Shown here piece by piece: positions 51,096 to 59,620 of a stretch of 64,000 nucleotides of DNA. The first letter of the stretch is position 1. Each line of letters opens with the position of its first letter. The notes beneath the pieces are model-generated. The model saw only the letters and a program-made list of their open reading frames with translations, did not search any database and was not told the origin of the DNA. The translations under genes and the position numbers were made by a program. This stretch comes from JAENVT01 sp963720775. Its GTDB lineage: Bacteria > Actinomycetota > Acidimicrobiia > Acidimicrobiales > Ilumatobacteraceae. The stretch spans positions 248,001 through 312,000 of the forward strand of contig CAVRGR010000006.1 in the NCBI GenBank assembly GCA_963720775.1, given 5' to 3'.

Positions 51096-51965
51096 ATGCG
51101 CCTCGGAGTGATGATGTTCCCGACCGATCTCGGGATCCAGCCGATCGAGTTGGCTCGCGAGGCCGAAGCCCGTGGTTTCGACTCGTTGTGGTTCCCAGAG
51201 CACTCGCACATCCCCGTCAGCCGGCGTACGCCGTGGGGCGGGATCAAGGGCGCGCCGCCACTTCCCGACGAGTACTGGCGTACGCACGATCAGTTCGTCG
51301 CGTTGGCGGCGGCGGCGGCCGTCACCACGACGTTGCGACTGGCCACTGGGATCACGCTCGTTGCTCAGCGTGATCCGATCTGGCTGGCCAAGGAAGTCGC
51401 CTCGCTCGACATGATCTCCGGCGGTCGCGTGCTGTTCGGCATCGGCTACGGCTGGAACCACGAGGAGATGGAATCGCACGGTGTCGACGTCGGCCATCGG
51501 CGCGCCGTGGTCCGCGAAAAGGTGCTGGCCTGCAAGGCGCTGTGGTCGCAAGACGTTGCCGAGTACCACGGTCAGTACGTCGACTTCGAACCCTCGTGGG
51601 CATGGCCGAAGCCGGTGCAGTCGCCGCATCCGCCGATCGTGATCGGCGCATCGCCCACCGATCTCCACTTCCGCCACATCATCGAGTACGGCGACGTGTG
51701 GATGCCGATCCAAGGCCGGTGGCCGATCGATGAGGCATGGGAGAAGCTCAAGCAGGCGGCCGATTCGGCGGGACGAGATCCGGCGACGTTGAGCCTCGGA
51801 ATCTACGCAGCCAAGCCCGACGCCGTCAGCCTCTCGCAGTTTCGCGACATCGGCGCCAGCATGGCGGCGGTCATCCTGCCGCCCCTCGATCGCGATGCGG
51901 CATTGGCTGCGATGGATTCGTACGCGCCGCTCGTCGAGGAGTTCAACAGCCCAGCGCCCAACTGA
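51096..51965 (+). CDS. LLM-class F420-dependent oxidoreductase
   Basis: A 289-residue luciferase-like (beta/alpha)8 barrel oxidoreductase: MRLGVMMFPTDLGIQPIELA at the start, SLWFPEHSHIPVSR, LATGITLVAQRDPIWLAKEV and FGIGYGWNHEEMESHGVD. This pattern fits the F420-dependent actinobacterial subgroup annotated as TIGR03619-like rather than FMN luciferases. The redox substrate is not known. It is 30 bases after the lactonase-like gene and 14 before YbaK. Confidence 0.88.
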   Translation: MRLGVMMFPTDLGIQPIELAREAEARGFDSLWFPEHSHIPVSRRTPWGGIKGAPPLPDEYWRTHDQFVALAAAAAVTTTLRLATGITLVAQRDPIWLAKEVASLDMISGGRVLFGIGYGWNHEEMESHGVDVGHRRAVVREKVLACKALWSQDVAEYHGQYVDFEPSWAWPKPVQSPHPPIVIGASPTDLHFRHIIEYGDVWMPIQGRWPIDEAWEKLKQAADSAGRDPATLSLGIYAAKPDAVSLSQFRDIGASMAAVILPPLDRDAALAAMDSYAPLVEEFNSPAPN

Positions 51966-51978
51966 CGGTCTTGCACAC

Positions 51979-52464
51979 ATGCCACGCGGAGGAACACCGG
52001 CGATCGTGGCCCTCGATGCCGCAGGCGTGTCCTATCGGCTGCACGAGTTCTCGGCCGATCCGACCAAGCGCGGGTTCGGCCAGGCCGCCGCGTTGGCACT
52101 CGGTGTGGAACTGGAACGAGTCTTCAAGACCCTGATTGCCACGGTCGACGAAAGCGAGCACGTCGTGGCCATCGTGCCCGTCAGCGGACAACTGTCGCTG
52201 AAGGATCTGGCGGCTGCGGTTCACGGCAAGCGGGCAGAGATGTGCCCACCCGACACGGCGGAGCGGCTCACCGGATACGTGGTCGGAGGGATCAGCCCCT
52301 TCGGCCAGAAGCGGTCGCTGCCCGTGGTGATCGACGAGACGTCCGTGTTGTTCGACACCATCTTCGTAAGCGGTGGCCGCCGCGGCCTCGACATCGAGAT
52401 CGCCCCCGATGATCTTGTCGCCGTCCTCGAAGCAGTCACTGCGCCGATCGGCACCGACCTCTAG
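51979..52464 (+). CDS. ybaK: Cys-tRNA(Pro)/Cys-tRNA(Cys) deacylase YbaK/EbsC
   Basis: A 161-residue editing-domain protein: TPAIVALDAAGVSYRLHEFS, VFKTLIATVD, VAIVPVSGQLSLKDLA with the conserved lysine, GGISPFGQK and the ending FDTIFVSGGRRGLDIEIAP. YbaK hydrolyses Cys mischarged on tRNA(Pro). Start ATG (MPRGGTP) fits the family. It is the last gene of the plus-strand run before a methyltransferase remnant. Confidence 0.92.
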   Translation: MPRGGTPAIVALDAAGVSYRLHEFSADPTKRGFGQAAALALGVELERVFKTLIATVDESEHVVAIVPVSGQLSLKDLAAAVHGKRAEMCPPDTAERLTGYVVGGISPFGQKRSLPVVIDETSVLFDTIFVSGGRRGLDIEIAPDDLVAVLEAVTAPIGTDL

Positions 52465-52475
52465 ACCCGGTGGTC

Positions 52476-52621
52476 ACCTCTTGGCGAAACTTGCGGGACG
52501 TGGTTCGGCACCCGAACTTGCGGTCGGCACAGGCCGCGTCGCCCTGCCGTTGAGCCCGAGGTGTACCGGTGGACGGCATCGAGCTGTCGCCGTACATGGT
52601 CGAGCAACTGCGGAGGAAGGT
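52476..52621 (+). pseudogene. SAM-dependent methyltransferase remnant
   Basis: LLAKLAGRGSAPELAVGTGR followed by VALPLS resembles methyltransferase motif I, then in a shifted frame VDGIELSPYMVEQLRRK resembles motif II (typically G-I-D-x-S-x-x-M-L-x-x-L-R-x-K). Only about 50 codons survive, with an internal frameshift and no N- or C-terminal parts. The remaining bases to the ABC permease at 52746 hold no recognised feature. Confidence 0.6.
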
Positions 52622-52745
52622 GTCTGGCAGCGGATGGCTTCGATGCCTCATTGGTGCTGCATGGGCGAGACCACCGAAACCAAGCTTCCGGAATCGCGCC
52701 CATGCGAACTGGATTCCGACCGACCGAGGTCGACGTGCGACGTGT

Positions 52746-53576
52746 CTAGTTGCGTTTGACGCGGCCGCGCAGTGACGCGAAGGCGAGGCTGAACGACACC
52801 GACCCGACGCCGGCGGTGGCCAGCAGGGCCTTGCCGATCGGGCGCCACTTCCAGCCCTCCTGCAGCAGAGCCCGCATTCCTTCCAGGAAGTAGGTCGTGG
52901 GGTTGAACCGAGTTGCGGTGGCCAGCCAACCGGTCATGCTGGCCTGTGGAAGGTACGCTGTGGTGAGGAACGCGAACGGGAAGAACAGCAGAAACGTGTT
53001 GTTGACGGCCGTCGGGTTTCCGGTGCGGAGGGCGATCGAGTACGGGAACCCGGTGAACGCCAGGCCCCACAGTCCGGCCATGAGCACGAACACGACCAGG
53101 CCGAGCGGACCGGTGGCCGAATCGATGCCGATGGCCAGTCCGAGCACGACGACCGGCGTGGCGAGGGCGATGATCAACACGACGTCGGCGGTCATCAGGC
53201 CCAGCAACAACGTTCCTCGTCTCACCGGAGTCAGCAGGAGCCGATCGAGATAGCCGTCTTGGATGTCGAGGACGAGCGAGGTGGCGCGGCTCACTCCCGT
53301 GACAGCGAACACCACGGCAACGGGAAGTTGGAAGGCCTTGTAATCGAACCCCGCGGGGAAGCTGCCTTCGACGAACTTCTGCAAGGCGCCGACGTTGACG
53401 ATGAAGAAGAACACCGGGATGACCAACGCCGGGAGAAAGGTCTCCGGGTCGCGCCAGGTGAGACGGATCGCTCGCAGTGAGACGCTGCGCATGTCGGCGA
53501 TGAAGCCCGGATTGCGAGCAGCCACACCAGCAGCCACACCAGCAGCCACACGAGGGGTGGACCCTTCCTCGTTCAT
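52746..53576 (-). CDS. ABC-2 type exporter permease (DrrB-like)
   Basis: A 276-residue membrane protein. After a short Ala/Gly/Val-rich leader made by three 12-base repeats (AAGVAAGVAA), it has about six membrane segments including FLPALVIPVFFFIVNVGALQ and NNTFLLFFPFAFLTTAYLP. The last part (FNPTTYFLEGMRALLQEGW) is typical of DrrB-type permeases in drug or lipid export. The start overlaps the ATPase stop by ATGA, so the pair is one transporter. Confidence 0.88.
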   Translation of the reverse strand: MNEEGSTPRVAAGVAAGVAARNPGFIADMRSVSLRAIRLTWRDPETFLPALVIPVFFFIVNVGALQKFVEGSFPAGFDYKAFQLPVAVVFAVTGVSRATSLVLDIQDGYLDRLLLTPVRRGTLLLGLMTADVVLIIALATPVVVLGLAIGIDSATGPLGLVVFVLMAGLWGLAFTGFPYSIALRTGNPTAVNNTFLLFFPFAFLTTAYLPQASMTGWLATATRFNPTTYFLEGMRALLQEGWKWRPIGKALLATAGVGSVSFSLAFASLRGRVKRN

Positions 53577-54523
53577 TGGCCCTCCTCGCTCATCCGCTCG
53601 CCGGTGACGTGGAAGAACACGTCGTCGAGGGTGGGCGTGCGCAGCGTGAGGCCTTCGACGACGATTCCCTGTTCCGACAGGGCAACGGCAACCGGGCTGA
53701 TCGTCTTGGCGCCGTTGGCTACCGAGATGACCACTTCGTCGCCCGACGATTCCACCGACTCGAGATCGTCGACCGACGCGAGGGCGCGCGTGATCCGTTC
53801 GCCGTCTCTGGCTTGGCCTTTGACGATGATCAGGTCGGATCCGACCGAGTGCTTCAGATCCGTCGGGGTGCCCTCGGCGACGATCCGTCCCTTGGCGATG
53901 ATCCCCACCCGGCCGGCGAGCTCGTCGGCCTCTTCGAGGTACTGCGTGGTGAGGAAGATGGTCGTGCCGCGTTCTCGGTTGAGTCGGCGAACTTCGTCCC
54001 ACACCGCAGCACGGCTGGTGGGATCGAGGCCGGTGGTCGGCTCGTCGAGGAACAACACCTCGGGCTGGTGCACGAGTGCCGCGGCGAGGTCGAGCCGCCG
54101 TTTCATCCCGCCGGAATACGTGCCGATCCGATGGTCGATGGCATCGCCGATGTCGACGAGCACCAGCAGGTCGCGCAGCCGTTCCCGGCGTTCCCCCGCG
54201 TTCAACCCGTACAGTCGCCCTTGCAGGTCGAGAAGCTCGCGACCGGTCTGCTTGGGGTCGAGCGCAGCCTCTTGGAGGGCGACACCGATCCGTAGGCGGA
54301 TCATGTCGGCTTCGTTGCGCACGTCGAAGCCGGCCACGCTCGCGGTTCCCTGCGAGGGGAGCAGCAGCGTGGTGAGCATGCGCACCATGGTGCTCTTGCC
54401 GGCCCCGTTCGGCCCGAGGAACCCGTAGATCTCACCGGTTTCGACTCGCAGGTTGATCGCGTCGACGGCCACTGTGTCGCCGAAACGACGGGTGAGGTCT
54501 CGCGTCTCCAGCGCCGGGTTCAC
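53573..54523 (-). CDS. ABC transporter ATP-binding protein (DrrA-like)
   Basis: A 316-residue ATPase starting at GTG. Walker A is GFLGPNGAGKSTMVRML, signature GTYSGGMKRRLDLAAALVHQ, Walker B VLFLDEPTTGLDP, followed by LTTQYLEEADELAGR. The C-terminal domain ends in LRTPTLDDVFFHVTG, the glutamate/Asp-containing CREEM-like region of DrrA ATPases. It lies 9 bases after the M48 peptidase end and overlaps its permease. Export of a hydrophobic compound is expected. Confidence 0.92.
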   Translation of the reverse strand: MNPALETRDLTRRFGDTVAVDAINLRVETGEIYGFLGPNGAGKSTMVRMLTTLLLPSQGTASVAGFDVRNEADMIRLRIGVALQEAALDPKQTGRELLDLQGRLYGLNAGERRERLRDLLVLVDIGDAIDHRIGTYSGGMKRRLDLAAALVHQPEVLFLDEPTTGLDPTSRAAVWDEVRRLNRERGTTIFLTTQYLEEADELAGRVGIIAKGRIVAEGTPTDLKHSVGSDLIIVKGQARDGERITRALASVDDLESVESSGDEVVISVANGAKTISPVAVALSEQGIVVEGLTLRTPTLDDVFFHVTGERMSEEGQ

Positions 54524-54532
54524 ACGTGGACG

Positions 54533-55388
54533 CTACCGGGCGCGCCGCGACCGCAGCAGAGCTTCGATCTGGGCCACGCGGGTACGTTCCGGCGGGTGTG
54601 TCGAAGCCAGTCGTTCGCGCACGCTCGTCGGCGCGCTCGCCACGGCGCTCGTTGATGACCCGTCGCAGGGCGCTGGCCAACGGCCGGCCGAAGCCCATGC
54701 TGACGGCGCGGCGGTCGGCCTGGAGCTCTGCGTTTCGCCCGACCACGTTGGCGATCGCGTTGCTGAGCAGCAGGCCGCTGAGGAAGACCCACGAGATCGC
54801 CATGAGGATGGCCGCGACGAACTGCCCGATCGCGGTCAGCGACGACGAGCGGCGGGCGAACGTCCGCGTCGCCGCCGTGGCCACGTTCTGGAGGAAGAAG
54901 CCGATTCGAGCGAGCGCGAAGACCGGCAGGCTCAACCAGTGGCCGATCGTCAGGGCCACGGTGTGCAAGCCCAGGTGGTGGCTGAGCTCATGAGCAAGCA
55001 CCCCGCTCAGCTCGTCGCGCGGCAGGCGTTCGATGGCATACGAGGTGACGACGACGAGGTGACCGCCGCAGGCGAAGGCGTTGAGCTCTTCGATCGGCAG
55101 AACGGCAATGACGAACCGGCGGGCCGGCAGCCGGTTGGCCTGCAGCACCGATCTCCAGGCGATGTCGAGTGTCGCCCGCTCCTGCCGGGTGGGCCGCCGA
55201 GCGCCCAGCAAGGGCGCCAGGATCGCCACTTGCACCGGGCGCAGGAACAACAGCAGCACCGCGGCGAGGTAGAGCAGTGCAAAGGTGGGGAAGGCGATGT
55301 GCCAGACCACGCGTAGTGGCAGCCAGACGATGGCAAGCGCCAAGAGCCAGAGCGGGATGACGGCGAGGACGGGTAGGAACGCCGACAC
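54533..55388 (-). CDS. M48 family membrane metallopeptidase (C-terminal frameshift)
   Basis: About 284 residues from a GTG start (VSAFLPVLAV). Two membrane segments lead, then GVLAHELSHHLGLHT carries the HExxH zinc site and NAELQADRRAVSMG gives the third zinc ligand, with another hydrophobic hairpin between. Near 54615-54627 one extra base shifts the frame: the continuing frame loses similarity, whereas the shifted one reads VRERLASTHPPERTRVAQIE and ends LLRSRRAR, the normal family C-terminus. It resembles HtpX/STE24-type quality-control peptidases. Palindromes in the upstream gap may control it. Confidence 0.8.
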
Positions 55389-55401
55389 GGCTGAGCTGTC
55401 G

Positions 55402-55492
55402 ACTCGGCGCCGAGTGCTGGTCAACGTCGTTCGCCCCGCATTCGCATCACGATACGGCGGTGATCGATGCGCTCGTACGTACACTACGAGCG
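55402..55492. promoter_or_regulatory. Palindromes in the peptidase / HD-GYP divergent region
   Basis: ACTCGGCGCCGAGT (55402-55415) is a perfect 14-bp palindrome 14 bases before the peptidase start. CGCTCGTA and TACGAGCG (55470-55492) form an 8-bp inverted repeat with a 7-base spacer further into the 202-base divergent gap. Both look like dimer operator sites. No firm promoter boxes were identified. Confidence 0.45.
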
Positions 55493-55590
55493 GTCCTCCC
55501 TCACTGTGCGCGACAGTCAAGCTTTGGTGAAATTCTGCCGATATCACGATTGGCGCCGGGTGGCGTGCAGGAACTGTTTGGCGTGGTCCC

Positions 55591-57366
55591 GTGAAGGACC
55601 GGAGGGTTGGTCGATCGTTGGCGATGTCCGCAACATCACTGAGGGAAGGGGCCGGATCAGGTAAGTCCGTCCGAGACCTCCTCGATGAGGCGCGCACCAC
55701 CGAGGGTGACGACCTGGTGCATTCGCGAGCACTGGTGCAACAGGCCAGAGTGCTGGCGCGCTCCAACTCCGACCAGCAGGGCGAGGCCGAGGCCCTGTAC
55801 CGGCTGTCGAGCGTCACCTACCAGCTCGGTGAGCTCGACGAAGCGTTCGGGCTTGCTCTCGAGGCCAGAGATCTGGCCAGGCGTTGCGGTGCCCCGATGG
55901 TCGAGGTCTGGGCCCTGAACCTGGTGGGCATCGTCCACCATCAGGCCGGCAACTTCTCGCAGGCTCTCGAGAGCTTGCTCCAGGCTGTGGAGATCTACCG
56001 GTCGATGGCGGATCTCGACGATCTGGGGAACCTGCTCAACACGGTCGCGGCTGTGCACCACAGCCTGCGCGACACCGACCGGGCGATCGTCACCTACGAA
56101 GCGGCGCTCGAGGCCAATCGGAAGAGCCCGCGCCGCGGCTTCGATGCGATCACGCTCGCCAACATGGCCAAGGTTCGCTCCGAACGCAAGGAGAACCTGC
56201 TTGCGGTCAGCCTGGGCGAAGCCGCGTTGGAGATCGCCCGCGAACATCTGCCCGAGCACGTCGCCGAGATCCTGGCCAACCTGGCCGAGGCATACGCCGA
56301 GCTGCAGATGCTGACCCGGGCGAATGCCTGTCTCGACGAAGCCGACGAGTCGCTCAACCGGATGAGCACGCAGTCCACGCGGGCCTCGCCCATGGCGTTG
56401 GTCGCAGTGCAGTTGGCCCGCGGGCGTGTCTGCATCGCCACGAACGACACGACTCTGGCGATCAACACGCTCGAGAACGCTGTCGAGATTGCTTCGCAGA
56501 ACGAGTTCGCTGACATGGAACTCGTCGCCCACGGGCTCTTGGCCGAGATCTTCAAAGGGCTCGGCTGCTTCGAGAAGGCCCTGTTCCATCGCGAGGAGTC
56601 CACTCGCATCCACGAACAGATCTTCGATCGTGACACCGACCTGCGCATCAAGACCCTGCAGATCTCCCACGACACCCTGGCCGCCCGCGATCAGGCGGAG
56701 CTGCTGCGGGTCCGCACGACCGAGCTCGAGGAGCTGGTCACGGCGCGAACGCAAGATCTCGAAGAGCACCACTACGAGGCGTTCGAGCGCCTCGCGGTCA
56801 TCGCCGAGTACCGCGACCCCGATTCGGGTGAGCACTCGTCGCGGGTTGGCGAACTGGCGGCCGAGCTGGCGATCCAGTTGGGCGAGTCGCGGGTGTGGGC
56901 CGAGGAGCTCCGCCTGGCGGGCAGGTTGCACGACGTTGGCAAGGTCGGTGTGCCAGATTCCATCCTGCAGAAGCCGGGCCCACTCACCGAGGAAGAGTTC
57001 GAGGTCATGAAGACCCACACGACGATTGGGGCCACCGTCTTCTCCGGCAGCAGGTCGACACTCATCCAGCTGGCTGCCGAAGTTGCCCAGTCGCATCACG
57101 AGCGATGGGACGGCAAGGGCTACCCCGCCGGATTGACGGGCGAAAGGATTCCGCTGAGCGGCCGCATCGTCGCTGTCGCCGACGTTTACGACACGTTGAT
57201 CACAGTGCACCGCTACAAGCTCGCCTGGTCCTCGACCGACGCGGTCAACCACGTCGTGGCCGGCCGCGGTACCCAGTTCGAACCGCGCATCGTCGACGCT
57301 CTCGTCGAGGTGATCGCGGCTCGTGAGGCTCGAGCACCGTCGAGCATTCCGCCAGCCGCGAGCTAG
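55591..57366 (+). CDS. TPR-repeat protein with HD-GYP phosphodiesterase domain
   Basis: A 591-residue cytosolic signalling protein. Residues about 40-360 are tetratricopeptide-like helical repeats (for example SNSDQQGEAEALYRLSSVTY; AGNFSQALESLLQAVEIYRS); a short coiled coil (about 365-400) links to an HD-GYP domain (about 405-580) with GEHSSRVGELAAEL, LHDVGKVGVPDSIL and HHERWDGKGYPAGL. HD-GYP domains hydrolyse cyclic di-GMP, and the metal-binding HD and the GYP motif are intact. There is no GGDEF or receiver domain, so the TPR part is the likely sensor. GTG is used as start; ATG at 55624 is an alternative. Confidence 0.9.
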   Translation: MKDRRVGRSLAMSATSLREGAGSGKSVRDLLDEARTTEGDDLVHSRALVQQARVLARSNSDQQGEAEALYRLSSVTYQLGELDEAFGLALEARDLARRCGAPMVEVWALNLVGIVHHQAGNFSQALESLLQAVEIYRSMADLDDLGNLLNTVAAVHHSLRDTDRAIVTYEAALEANRKSPRRGFDAITLANMAKVRSERKENLLAVSLGEAALEIAREHLPEHVAEILANLAEAYAELQMLTRANACLDEADESLNRMSTQSTRASPMALVAVQLARGRVCIATNDTTLAINTLENAVEIASQNEFADMELVAHGLLAEIFKGLGCFEKALFHREESTRIHEQIFDRDTDLRIKTLQISHDTLAARDQAELLRVRTTELEELVTARTQDLEEHHYEAFERLAVIAEYRDPDSGEHSSRVGELAAELAIQLGESRVWAEELRLAGRLHDVGKVGVPDSILQKPGPLTEEEFEVMKTHTTIGATVFSGSRSTLIQLAAEVAQSHHERWDGKGYPAGLTGERIPLSGRIVAVADVYDTLITVHRYKLAWSSTDAVNHVVAGRGTQFEPRIVDALVEVIAAREARAPSSIPPAAS

Positions 57367-57382
57367 CCGTACACTCGCTGCA

Positions 57383-57694
57383 ATGTCGGCGGCCCGTACC
57401 GAGCGCATCGCCACCAGAACGCGAAATCCGAAGTGGCAGAACCTGCCCGTGCGGATCGAGATGCTCGAGTGCATCAACTGCGACGCCTGCCTGCGCGCCT
57501 GCCCTCCGCAGTTCGGTGCCATCTTCAACCACGGCCCGGATGTGGTCATCATCCCCGCGTTGTGCAGCGGATGTGACAAGTGCCTGCCGGCGTGTCCGGT
57601 CAACTGCATCTATCCGTTTCCGGACTGGGAAGCGGCCGAGGTGCCGAGCGACTGGTGGGACGAACCGCTCGGCTCCGACGATCCCTACGCCTGA
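57383..57694 (+). CDS. Two-cluster ferredoxin
   Basis: A 103-residue electron-transfer protein with two CxxCxxCxxxCP-type motifs: ECINCDACLRACPPQ and LCSGCDKCLPACPVNC, each able to bind a [4Fe-4S] cluster (one may be [3Fe-4S]). The tail is acidic (FPDWEAAEVPSDWWDEPLGS). Start ATG (MSAARTERIA) follows the TPR/HD-GYP gene by 16 bases. The redox partner cannot be told. Confidence 0.88.
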   Translation: MSAARTERIATRTRNPKWQNLPVRIEMLECINCDACLRACPPQFGAIFNHGPDVVIIPALCSGCDKCLPACPVNCIYPFPDWEAAEVPSDWWDEPLGSDDPYA

Positions 57695-57725
57695 TCTGCG
57701 AACCTCTCCTGCCATAATCGACGCC

Positions 57726-58487
57726 ATGACCTCTTCGATCCTCGCCGGTGCCGAGCCCTGGTCGCACAGCGGCGACAGTGACCACGGGGCTGTCGTGCTC
57801 CACGGCTTCACAGGAAACCCGGGCTCCATTCGTGGCCTGGCCACCGCCCTGGCGGCACAGGGCTTTCACATCGAGATGCCCCTGCTCCCGGGTCATGGCA
57901 CCGTGGTCGACGACATGTTGCCCACACGTTGGGCCGACTGGGCCGGCGAGGCAGATGCTGCCTATCAGCGTCTCGCCCAGCGAGTCAGCAACGTTGTCGT
58001 CGTCGGCTTGAGCATGGGCGGCGCGCTCACCCTGCGCCTCGGCCGCGACCATCCCGAGATCGTCGGTTTGGTGTGCATCAACCCGGTGACGCAACCACAG
58101 ACCACCGAGATCACCGAGATGCTTCGTGGGTTGGCCGACGGCGGCACGGCCGTACTTCCCGGCATAGGCAGCGACATCGCCGATCCCGCCGCGCACGAGA
58201 ACGCGTACGAGGGTACGCCGATCGAACCGCTGCTGTCGATGCTGCTCGACGGCATCGAACCGCTCAGCCACGAGTATGCGCAGATGCGCATGCCGTTGCT
58301 GTTGATGAACTCCCCGCAGGATCACGTCGTCGAGCCGGCGCACGCCGAGTTCCTCGCCGAGCACTACGGCGGTCCGCTTGAACGGATCACGTTGGAACGC
58401 AGCTACCACGTCGCCACTCAGGACTACGACAAGGAGCTGATCGTGGAAGCGACTGCCAAGTTCGCCACACGAGTCGTGTCTCGCTGA
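57726..58487 (+). CDS. Carboxylesterase/monoacylglycerol lipase-like hydrolase
   Basis: A 253-residue alpha/beta hydrolase with the oxyanion region VVLHGFTGNPGSIRGLATAL, nucleophile VVGLSMGGALTLRLG, the acid in MNSPQDHVV and the His in RSYHVATQDYD. It resembles Est30/monoacylglycerol lipases that hydrolyse short esters or monoglycerides. The stop shares a base with the lgt start (TGATG), so it belongs to the lgt-gatCAB transcription unit. Confidence 0.87.
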   Translation: MTSSILAGAEPWSHSGDSDHGAVVLHGFTGNPGSIRGLATALAAQGFHIEMPLLPGHGTVVDDMLPTRWADWAGEADAAYQRLAQRVSNVVVVGLSMGGALTLRLGRDHPEIVGLVCINPVTQPQTTEITEMLRGLADGGTAVLPGIGSDIADPAAHENAYEGTPIEPLLSMLLDGIEPLSHEYAQMRMPLLLMNSPQDHVVEPAHAEFLAEHYGGPLERITLERSYHVATQDYDKELIVEATAKFATRVVSR

Positions 58488-59620
58488 TGACCGCCGCACT
58501 GGCCAGCATCCCCAGCCCGTCGAGTGGAGCGCTGACGATCGGCCCGTTGTCGATCCATGCCTATGGCTTGATGATCGCCCTCGGCGTGATCGCCGCTGTC
58601 TGGTTGCTCGGACGCCGCCTGGAGGCCAGCGGCGTGGGCACCCGTGACGATGCCAGCTCGATCGCCGTTTGGGCAGTGATCGCCGGGGTGATCGGCTCGC
58701 GCCTCTACCACGTCGTCACCGACTGGGAGCTGTTCCAACACGATCTCATCAGGATCCCGCAGATCTGGCGAGGTGGCCTCGGCATCCCCGGTGGGATCCT
58801 GTTCGGGACGCTCGCGGCAGGCTGGGCGTTCAAGCGACGGGGCATCGCCCCTTCCGTGGGGATCGGAATTGCCGCGCCGTCACTGCCGCTCGCCCAGGCC
58901 ATCGGGCGGTGCGGCAACTGGTGGAACCAGGAGCTCTTCGGCAAGCCCACCACGCTGCCGTGGGCGTTGCGCATATCCGCCGACAAGATCCCCGCCGGCT
59001 ACGCGCCTGGCACCACGTTCCACCCGACGTTCCTGTACGAGGCGTTGTGGAACCTCGCGCTGTGCGGTGCTCTGCTGTGGATCGACCGGCGCTTCAAGCT
59101 TCGTCCGGGTCGGCTCATGGCGATCTACGTGGTCGGCTACGCGATCGGTCGGTTCTGGGTGGAGGGCCTGCGCATCGACTTCGCTCACACCACCGGTGGC
59201 CTGCGCCTCAACCAATGGGTTGCTCTGGTAGTGGGCTTGCTGGCGGCCGCGTACCTCCTCATCGATTGGAGCCGTCACCGAGGTTCTGCGACGGAGTCAC
59301 CTTTGGCATCGACGGCAGTGTCCGACCGCATCTCGACGGCGACCGTTGCCAAGGTGGCCCGGCTGGCACGGCTCGACCTCACGCCCGAGGAGATCGAACG
59401 AACCACCACGCAGCTCGGCGGAATGCTCGAGCACTTCGCCGACATCGACACCCTGCAACTCGACGATGTGGTTCCGATGACCCAGCCCTACCCGCTGGAG
59501 AACGTGCTTCGCGACGACGTGATCGTCGCCGGGCTCGACCGCGACGAGGTGCTGGCGGCGGCCCCGGCAGTGGAAGATGGCCGCTTCCGCGTTCCTCCGA
59601 TCATCGGTTTGGACGCCTGA
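58487..59620 (+). CDS. lgt: Prolipoprotein diacylglyceryl transferase fused to GatC
   Basis: A 377-residue protein. Residues 1-270 are Lgt, with about seven membrane segments, SIHAYGLMIALGVI, SRLYHVVTDWELF and the signature QAIGRCGNWWNQELFGKPT; Lgt moves diacylglycerol from phosphatidylglycerol onto the lipobox Cys of prolipoproteins. Residues about 285-377 are GatC, the small subunit of the Asp/Glu-tRNA amidotransferase (TATVAKVARLARLDLTPEEI; DDVVPMTQPYPLENVLRDD). No stop occurs between them in any frame near the junction, so this is either a true fusion or GatC is also started from an internal GTG (VSDRIST, about 59320). It runs into gatA by a 1-base overlap. Confidence 0.88.
   Translation: MTAALASIPSPSSGALTIGPLSIHAYGLMIALGVIAAVWLLGRRLEASGVGTRDDASSIAVWAVIAGVIGSRLYHVVTDWELFQHDLIRIPQIWRGGLGIPGGILFGTLAAGWAFKRRGIAPSVGIGIAAPSLPLAQAIGRCGNWWNQELFGKPTTLPWALRISADKIPAGYAPGTTFHPTFLYEALWNLALCGALLWIDRRFKLRPGRLMAIYVVGYAIGRFWVEGLRIDFAHTTGGLRLNQWVALVVGLLAAAYLLIDWSRHRGSATESPLASTAVSDRISTATVAKVARLARLDLTPEEIERTTTQLGGMLEHFADIDTLQLDDVVPMTQPYPLENVLRDDVIVAGLDRDEVLAAAPAVEDGRFRVPPIIGLDA

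Noticed and set aside
53521..53560. Three 12-base repeats at the start of the DrrB-like permease, considered as a regulatory repeat
   Set aside because: They encode an in-frame Ala/Gly/Val leader; a simple slippage repeat is the likelier explanation.
55657..57609. 650-codon open frame antisense to the TPR/HD-GYP gene
   Set aside because: The plus-strand protein has clear HD-GYP motifs; the antisense frame is open only because of high GC and codon bias and resembles nothing.
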